This document shows, piece after piece, positions 1 through 4,011 of a DNA stretch of 5,526 nucleotides. The position numbers and the translations under genes were made by a program. Under the pieces are notes generated by a model that saw only the letters and a list, made by a program, of their open reading frames with translations, was not told where the DNA came from and ran no database searches. Source of the stretch: Paracoccaceae bacterium (GTDB lineage Bacteria > Pseudomonadota > Alphaproteobacteria > Rhodobacterales > Rhodobacteraceae); the NCBI GenBank assembly GCA_024644285.1, contig JAHELH010000124.1, positions 1,626-7,151 on the forward strand, given 5' to 3'. The stretch's first letter is position 1; each line of letters begins with the position of its first letter.

Positions 1-465
1 GGCGTGCTGAGCATCGACGAGGCCTATCGCGCGGTGGGCTGGAACACGGTGTTCCTGCTGGCCAGCCTGATCCCGCTGGGCCAGGCGGTGCAGAACACCG
101 GCACGGCGGCGTGGCTGGCGCAGCAAATCCTGGAGATCCTGGACGGCTGGCCGGTCTGGTCGCTGCAGACCGGGGTGGCGATCCTGGCAACGGTGTTCAG
201 TCTGGTGATGTCAAATGTCGGCGCCACCGTGCTGCTGGTGCCGCTGGCGGTGTCGATCGCGGTGGCGGCAGGAGCGTCGCCGGCGCTGTTCGCGCTGACG
301 GTGGCGATCTCGACCTCGAACTCGTTCATCATCCCCACCCACCAGGTCAACGCGCTGATCATGGGGCCGGCGGGCTACAAGGTGATCGACTTCGTCAAGT
401 CGGGCGGGATCATGACGGTGCTGTTCCTGGTGGTCTCGCTGGTGATGCTGAACCTGGTGTTCTGA
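1..465 (+). CDS. SLC13/DASS-family permease, C-terminal part (5' truncated)
   Basis: The reading frame is open from the first base (GGC codon) to TGA at 463-465, leaving 154 residues of the C-terminus of a polytopic inner-membrane transporter. The sequence alternates hydrophobic segments with short loops: about residues 14-33, 54-90 (probably a helix, a break and a helix), 95-110 and 136-154. Two stretches resemble the second half of divalent-anion:Na+ symporter-like (SLC13/DASS) permeases. One is MSNVGATVLLVPLA, at the place of the SN-T/A substrate- and sodium-binding hairpin. The other is STSNSFIIPTHQVNALIMGP, the re-entrant loop with the conserved Pro and Asn-Ala, followed by GY...DFVKSGG. 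The SN pair is kept but followed by Val rather than Thr. The GTG at position 4 is internal, since the fold clearly needs an upstream half. The substrate (dicarboxylate, sulfate or other anion) cannot be told from this part, nor can any regulatory RCK/TrkA-C domain in the missing half. Confidence 0.85.
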   Translation, partial: GVLSIDEAYRAVGWNTVFLLASLIPLGQAVQNTGTAAWLAQQILEILDGWPVWSLQTGVAILATVFSLVMSNVGATVLLVPLAVSIAVAAGASPALFALTVAISTSNSFIIPTHQVNALIMGPAGYKVIDFVKSGGIMTVLFLVVSLVMLNLVF

Positions 466-482
466 GGGGAACGTGGGCGAAA

Positions 483-501
483 GGTGGGTTGAAAACCCAC
501 C
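483..501. terminator. Hairpin between convergent genes, possible bidirectional terminator
   Basis: GGTGGGTT (483-490) pairs perfectly with AACCCACC (494-501) around a GAA loop, starting 18 nt after the permease stop and ending 13 nt before the stop codon of the convergent DUF808 gene. On the minus strand the stem is followed by TTTCG, a very short T run; on the plus strand there is none. The stem is stable and well placed, but it is not a classical U-tract terminator. From memory, hairpins of this GGTGGGTT/AACCCACC type recur between genes in Rhodobacteraceae, so it may be a dispersed intergenic element that serves as a terminator. Confidence 0.55.
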
Positions 502-513
502 GTGCCGCCGACA

Positions 514-1497
514 TCACTTGTGCGCGCCGGAGGTTTCCGACTTGCCTGTGAACATGCCGGCAAGCGGAACCAGGACCTTGGTCACCACCGGGATCAGCAG
601 GAAGCCCAGCGTCAGGCCGACGACGCCGTCGAGCGCCGCGGTCACGATCCATTCCACCGCCGCCTCGGCCTGCGGCACAGCGTGGCCCGCCGCCACGGCG
701 ATGTCGTGGATGGCTTCATAGGGCGCCTTCCAGCCCAACTCGTAGGCCCCGTGCACGATGATCGAGCCGCCGACCCAGATCATCGCCGCGGTGCCGACGA
801 TCACCAGAAGCCGCAGGAAATACGGCATGCCGCGCACGATGGCCTCGCCCAGCCTGCGGGTCAGTGACAGCCGGCCCTTGGCGGCCATCGCAAGGCCGGC
901 ATCGTCGGCCTTCACGATCAGCGCCACTGCGCCGTAGACCGCGATGGTGATGATCACCGCCGCCACTGCCAGCGCCCCGCCGACCATGGCGAAGGAAAGG
1001 GTCCCGGGCAGGGCCGACAGGGTGATCGTCATGATCTCGGCGGACAGGATGAAATCGGTCTTGATCGCGCCGCGCACCTTCTTCTCTTCCAGATGCGCGT
1101 CGGCCATCTTCTCTTTCAGCAGATCCTCCTGGTAGTGGTCGGCGGGGTTGACCGCGTGCCAGACCTTCTCGGCCCCCTCGAAGCACAAATAGGCCCCGCC
1201 CAGCATCAGAAGCGGCGGGATCGCCCAGGGCGCGAACTGCGCCAGCAAGAGCGCCACCGGCAAGAGGATGATCAGCTTGTTGAACAGCGAACCCTTGGCG
1301 ATCTTCCAGACGATGGGCAATTCGCGGTCGGCGGAGAAGCCGTGCACGTATTTCGGTGTCACCGCGGCGTCGTCGATCACCGCGCCGGCGGCCTTGGACG
1401 AGGCCTTGACGGCCTGGCCGATCACGTCGTCCACCGAGGTCGCCGCCACCTTGGCGATCGCGGCGACGTCGTCGAGAAGGGCAAGCAAGCCGCTCAT
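514..1497 (-). CDS. DUF808 family (YedI-like) inner-membrane protein
   Basis: This 327-residue protein matches the DUF808/YedI family in length and layout. The N-terminal signature runs from about residue 9 to 52: DDVAAIAKVAATSVDD, then a Lys/Ala-rich stretch and DDAAVTPKYV. It is followed by a conserved amphipathic part with WKIAKGSLFNK (64-74). Hydrophobic segments that look membrane-spanning lie at about 75-90, 92-107, 148-165, 170-197, 226-250 and 287-312. A charged cytoplasmic-type loop (about 117-147, with EEKKVRGAIKTD) sits between the second and third. The family is widespread in proteobacteria and has no established biochemical role. The ATG at 1495-1497 is preceded by AGGAA with 9 nt spacing (1507-1511), and a plausible promoter lies just upstream, so the gene seems to be a single-gene transcript. 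It converges on the permease and diverges from the Rid gene. Family assignment is firm; function is unknown. Confidence 0.9.
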   Translation of the reverse strand: MSGLLALLDDVAAIAKVAATSVDDVIGQAVKASSKAAGAVIDDAAVTPKYVHGFSADRELPIVWKIAKGSLFNKLIILLPVALLLAQFAPWAIPPLLMLGGAYLCFEGAEKVWHAVNPADHYQEDLLKEKMADAHLEEKKVRGAIKTDFILSAEIMTITLSALPGTLSFAMVGGALAVAAVIITIAVYGAVALIVKADDAGLAMAAKGRLSLTRRLGEAIVRGMPYFLRLLVIVGTAAMIWVGGSIIVHGAYELGWKAPYEAIHDIAVAAGHAVPQAEAAVEWIVTAALDGVVGLTLGFLLIPVVTKVLVPLAGMFTGKSETSGAHK

Positions 1498-1506
1498 GTC
1501 GGTTCG

Positions 1507-1511
1507 TTCCT
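1507..1511 (-). promoter_or_regulatory. Ribosome binding site of the DUF808 gene
   Basis: AGGAA on the minus strand, 9 nt before the ATG at 1495-1497. It supports this start over internal Met or Val codons. Confidence 0.6.
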
Positions 1512-1529
1512 AAATCGCGTTGTCGTAGG

Positions 1530-1557
1530 ATCATAGATCGCCGGGGCGGTTAGACAA
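1530..1557 (-). promoter_or_regulatory. Putative sigma-70-type promoter of the DUF808 gene
   Basis: Read on the minus strand, TTGTCT (1552-1557) is followed by a 16-bp spacer and TATGAT (1530-1535), five of six matches to the -10 consensus. Transcription would start near 1523, giving a 5' leader of roughly 25 nt that holds the AGGAA ribosome site. The local drop in GC around 1511-1535 fits. This is a sequence match only; the -35 keeps the TTG triplet favoured in alphaproteobacterial promoters but departs from consensus after it. Confidence 0.45.
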
Positions 1558-1624
1558 TGTCTCGCGCGGGGCCGCTGGATGTCGCTGCGCGTTTTCGGCA
1601 GGCTGATGGCCAATACGCATGCAG

Positions 1625-1630
1625 GGAGGA
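1625..1630 (+). promoter_or_regulatory. Ribosome binding site of the Rid-family gene
   Basis: GGAGGA ends 5 nt before the ATG at 1636. It is the strongest Shine-Dalgarno in the window and decides the start: translation from 1636 rather than from the in-frame ATG at 1579. Confidence 0.75.
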
Positions 1631-1635
1631 AGAGC

Positions 1636-2016
1636 ATGAACAGCATCATCGAAACGGATGGCGCGCCGGCGTCGGTGTCGGGTTTCGCGCAGGCGGTGGA
1701 AACCGCGCCGGGCGCGCGGCTGCTGCATGTCTCGGGGCAGATCGGGGCTAGGCCGGACGGGCAGCTGCAAGGCGACGTGGCGGCGCAGAGCCGGCAGGCC
1801 TGGCGCAATGTTTTTGCCATTCTCGATGCCGCGGGAATGGACAAGACCGATATCGTCGACGTGCTGGCGATCGTGACCGAGCCGGAGGGCGTGGCGATCT
1901 TCCGGCAGATTCGCGACGAAGTGCTGAGCGGCCACCTGGCCTGCTCGACGCTGCTGGTCTGCGGCCTGGCCAATCCGGCCTGGAAGGTCGAGATCGCGGT
2001 GCGGGCGGCACGGTAG
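1636..2016 (+). CDS. Rid-family protein (YjgF/YER057c/UK114), lacking the catalytic Arg
   Basis: The product has 126 residues, the usual size of the family, which forms trimers with active sites between subunits. Archetypal RidA hydrolyses reactive enamines and imines made by PLP enzymes and by amine or amino-acid oxidation. Family features seen here are GFAQAVE (16-22), the strand LLHVSGQIGARPDGQL (29-44), the helix DVAAQSRQAWRNVFAILDAA (47-66), the DIVDVLAIV strand (72-80) and the C-terminal KVEIAVRAAR (117-126), whose E119 aligns with the conserved Glu120 of E. coli RidA. The position of the essential Arg105 of E. coli RidA (in PARSCVEV) is Cys103 here (LACSTLLV), and no arginine occurs at 94-122. 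It therefore resembles the non-archetypal Rid subfamilies, whose activities are largely undefined. A good ribosome site fixes the start. The gene is convergent with a FAD amine/amino-acid oxidoreductase. Family membership is clear; catalytic activity is doubtful. Confidence 0.88.
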   Translation: MNSIIETDGAPASVSGFAQAVETAPGARLLHVSGQIGARPDGQLQGDVAAQSRQAWRNVFAILDAAGMDKTDIVDVLAIVTEPEGVAIFRQIRDEVLSGHLACSTLLVCGLANPAWKVEIAVRAAR

Positions 2017-2036
2017 GGGCCGGTTCTGTCCGGCGC

Positions 2037-2056
2037 GGTGCGTTAGATCACGCACC
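2037..2056. terminator. Hairpin in the convergent gap between Rid and oxidoreductase genes
   Basis: GGTGCGT (2037-2043) pairs perfectly with ACGCACC (2050-2056) around a 6-nt loop. The stem ends exactly beside the TAA stop of the minus-strand oxidoreductase gene (2057-2059) and begins 20 nt after the TAG of the Rid gene. Position and symmetry suggest a shared terminator for both transcripts. No U tract follows on either strand (only TT on the plus strand), so termination efficiency is uncertain. Confidence 0.5.
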
Positions 2057-3427
2057 TTACCGGCCGGTCAGCCGGTTGCCCAGGTCCGCCAACCGCGAGG
2101 GGCGCGGCAGGCCGCCCGCCTCGCGCCGGTCGGCTTCGGCGTAGAGCCGGTACATGCCCCGTACCCCCAGCCAGCGCAGGGGTTCCGGCTCCCACCGCCG
2201 CACGCGGCGATTCACCCAGGGCAGGCGGGTGAGACCGGTGTCGCGCCTCAACACCAGATCGGCCAGCGTGCGGCCGGCAAGGTTCGACGTGGACACGCCG
2301 ACGCCGACATAGCCGCCGGCCCAGCCGATGCCGGTCGCGCGGTCCAACCCCACCGTCGCGCACCAGTCGCGCGGCACGCCCAGCACACCGCACCAGGCGT
2401 GATCCACCCGCGCGTCTTGCGCCGCGGGGAAGTGCCGGTGCAATACCGCGGTCAGGCGGTGCACGGTTTCGGCATCGGGCCGCCCGGCCGCGTCGAGGCC
2501 CGAGCCCCACCGGTATGGCACGCCGCGCGCGCCGAGAGCGATCCGGCCCTCGCGGGTGCGCTGGCAATAGCAATAGGTGTTGGCGAAATCGCCGAGCAGT
2601 TCATGGCCGTCCCAGCCGATTTGCCGCCAGACGGAATCCGGCAAAGGCTCGGTGACGATCTGCGCGGAATTGAGCGGCAGCCAGTCGCGCCGCAGCCCCG
2701 GCAGCGTGGCGGTGAAGCCCTCTGTGGCGCGCAGGATCACCGGGGCGCGCACCGTGCCGCGGGCGGTCGTCACCGCACCGGCGGCGATCCCGGTCACCGC
2801 CGTACCCTCGGCGATGCGCACGCCGAGCCGTTCCACCGCCGCGGCCAGGCCGCGCACCAGCTTTGCGGGCTGCAGCCGCGCCACGCCGCCGACCTGCATC
2901 GCCCCGAGCGCTTCTGGAATGCGGACGCGCGCCATCACCTCGTCGCGGCCGATGGCGCGCACGCGGTCCTCGCCCCAGGCACGCCGGTGGTCGACCTCGG
3001 CCTGCATCCGTGCCGCCTGGGCCGGGTTCACGGCGATCATCAACTCGTCGGTGCGGCGGATGTCGGCGTCGATGGCTTCGGCCTCGGCGACGCGGATCAC
3101 CTCGTCCACGGTGCCGCCCATCGCCGTCACCATGGCGCGCACCGCCTCGGGCGTGCCGTCACGCGAGTATCTTTCCTGGGACCAGGCGAACCCGCCGGTC
3201 AGCCAGCCGCCGTTCCGGCCCGAGGCGCCGAAGCCGGCGAATTCCTTTTCGACGACCAGCACGTCCAACGCAGGGTCGGTCTGTTTCAGGTAGTAGGCGG
3301 CCCAGAGCCCGGTGTAACCGGCGCCGACGATGCAGACATCGGCGCGGGTGTCGCCGTCGAGCGGCGGGCGCGTGCCGGGGATGCCGCCGGCATCGGCGAA
3401 CCAGAAAGATACGTGTCCCAGGCGCAT
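2057..3427 (-). CDS. FAD-dependent oxidoreductase, DAO family (PuuB/OrdL-like)
   Basis: The 456-residue product is a complete member of the DAO (D-amino-acid oxidase-like) superfamily, of the soluble type that oxidises amines or amino acids, with gamma-glutamylputrescine oxidase PuuB as a well-known relative. Near the N-terminus the Rossmann motif VGAGYTG (34-40) ends its beta-alpha-beta unit at E60, the usual ligand to the adenosine ribose. GASGRNGG (67-74) is the next conserved FAD contact. The middle holds the substrate domain, with NSAQIVTEPL (253-262) and REGRIALGARG (292-302). The C-terminal FAD segment is WAGGYVGVGVSTSNLAGR (369-386). The tail carries RRWEPEPLRWLGVRG (410-424), typical of one DAO subgroup. 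No signal peptide is visible, so it is probably cytoplasmic. The start ATG (3425-3427) lies 10 nt after the stop of the PqiC-like gene and lacks a strong Shine-Dalgarno, which fits coupled translation in an operon. The substrate cannot be named from sequence. Confidence 0.88.
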   Translation of the reverse strand: MRLGHVSFWFADAGGIPGTRPPLDGDTRADVCIVGAGYTGLWAAYYLKQTDPALDVLVVEKEFAGFGASGRNGGWLTGGFAWSQERYSRDGTPEAVRAMVTAMGGTVDEVIRVAEAEAIDADIRRTDELMIAVNPAQAARMQAEVDHRRAWGEDRVRAIGRDEVMARVRIPEALGAMQVGGVARLQPAKLVRGLAAAVERLGVRIAEGTAVTGIAAGAVTTARGTVRAPVILRATEGFTATLPGLRRDWLPLNSAQIVTEPLPDSVWRQIGWDGHELLGDFANTYCYCQRTREGRIALGARGVPYRWGSGLDAAGRPDAETVHRLTAVLHRHFPAAQDARVDHAWCGVLGVPRDWCATVGLDRATGIGWAGGYVGVGVSTSNLAGRTLADLVLRRDTGLTRLPWVNRRVRRWEPEPLRWLGVRGMYRLYAEADRREAGGLPRPSRLADLGNRLTGR

Positions 3428-3437
3428 AGGCCCGATG

Positions 3438-4007
3438 CTAGCGCAGGCCGTCCCTGGCGATCAGCAGCGCAAGATCGGAAATGATCTGCCCCCGCGCCGC
3501 CGCCATGGCCGCCGGGCCGGGGTCGCCCGGGATCGGAACCGTCAGGCTGAACAGCCGCGCGCGGTTCACCGCGCCGCTATTGGCGGCCACGAAATACTGC
3601 CCCGACAGGCGGAAGCTGCCGGCCTCGTCGGACAGCATCTCCTCGATCCGCACTTCTACGCGGGCGTCGGCGAAGGTCTCGAAGGGCCAGGGCTCGGACG
3701 CCACGGTCGCGCCGGTGATCAGGCCAAGATTGCGCGCCAGTTCCAGCGTGATCGAGCGCACCGGATCGTCGGCCCAGAGCAGGTTCTTCTGGGTTTCGAT
3801 GGCGCCCTCGGCGGTGCGGGTGCTCATCTCGGACAGTTCGGCATATTCCGGCAGGGATACCAGCCGCACCTCGATCGTGCGGAAGCGGATGTTCACCTTC
3901 TCGGCCGGCGCGACCGCCGGGACGGGATAGCGCAGCTCGGTCCCGAAACCGGAGCAGCCCGCAAGCAGGACGGCGGCGGAGAGGGCGGAAATCAGGGGTC
4001 TCGGCAT
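3438..4007 (-). CDS. pqiC: PqiC-like outer-membrane lipoprotein (ABC-type transport auxiliary, DUF330)
   Basis: The product is a 189-residue lipoprotein, close in size to E. coli PqiC. The signal peptide has a short basic N-region (MPRP), a hydrophobic core (LISALSAAVLL) and the lipobox L-A-G-C with Cys18 as the lipidated residue. The mature part follows the ABC_trans_aux pattern: a beta-strand region (about 38-50, VNIRFRTIEVRLV), LPEYAE (52-57), LLWADDPVRSITLELARNL (76-94), a PW pair (107-108) and the strand pair ARVEVRIEEM (115-124) and FRLSGQYFV (132-140). Family members sit in the outer membrane and cap or dock MCE-protein bridges for lipid movement across the periplasm. The frame is open further up to an ATG at 4047-4049, but ATG 4005-4007 gives a proper signal peptide and starts 4 nt after the stop of the MCE gene, so I chose it. 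Asp is not next to Cys18 (Ser19 is), consistent with export to the outer membrane. Confidence 0.88.
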   Translation of the reverse strand: MPRPLISALSAAVLLAGCSGFGTELRYPVPAVAPAEKVNIRFRTIEVRLVSLPEYAELSEMSTRTAEGAIETQKNLLWADDPVRSITLELARNLGLITGATVASEPWPFETFADARVEVRIEEMLSDEAGSFRLSGQYFVAANSGAVNRARLFSLTVPIPGDPGPAAMAAARGQIISDLALLIARDGLR

Positions 4008-4011
4008 GGCG

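Larger units (their letters stand above)
1498..1635. other. Divergent intergenic region between DUF808 and Rid genes
   Basis: These 138 bp separate two divergent genes. The left part (1507-1557) holds the ribosome site and putative promoter of the DUF808 gene. In the right part I could not find a convincing -35/-10 pair for the Rid gene; only its ribosome site is clear. An ATG at 1579 is in frame with the Rid gene but has no Shine-Dalgarno and would add 19 residues (MSLRVFGRLMANTHAGRKS) that do not resemble the start of the Rid fold. Confidence 0.5.

Noticed and set aside
716..1534. Minus-strand ORF of 272 codons in another frame of the DUF808 gene
   Set aside because: It overlaps the DUF808 gene on the same strand and is composed of Arg/Gly/Asp-rich shadow sequence; the DUF808 frame has family motifs and membrane segments.
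1558..1625. Promoter for the Rid gene
   Set aside because: TTTTCG and CAATAC near 1592-1616 are badly spaced and poorly matched; I see no -35/-10 pair I would defend.
1579..1635. N-terminal extension of the Rid gene to an ATG at 1579
   Set aside because: There is no Shine-Dalgarno before 1579, and the extra 19 residues do not fit the family, whereas 1636 has GGAGGA at 5 nt spacing.
1531..2055. Minus-strand ORF of 174 codons opposite the Rid gene
   Set aside because: It is antisense to a complete Rid-family gene with a strong ribosome site and has an Arg/Pro/His-rich sequence without domain character.
2399..3484. Long plus-strand ORF of 361 codons opposite the FAD oxidoreductase
   Set aside because: It lies antisense to a gene with clear FAD-binding motifs; its translation is rich in His, Arg, Gly and Ala with no recognisable domain, as expected of a high-GC shadow frame.
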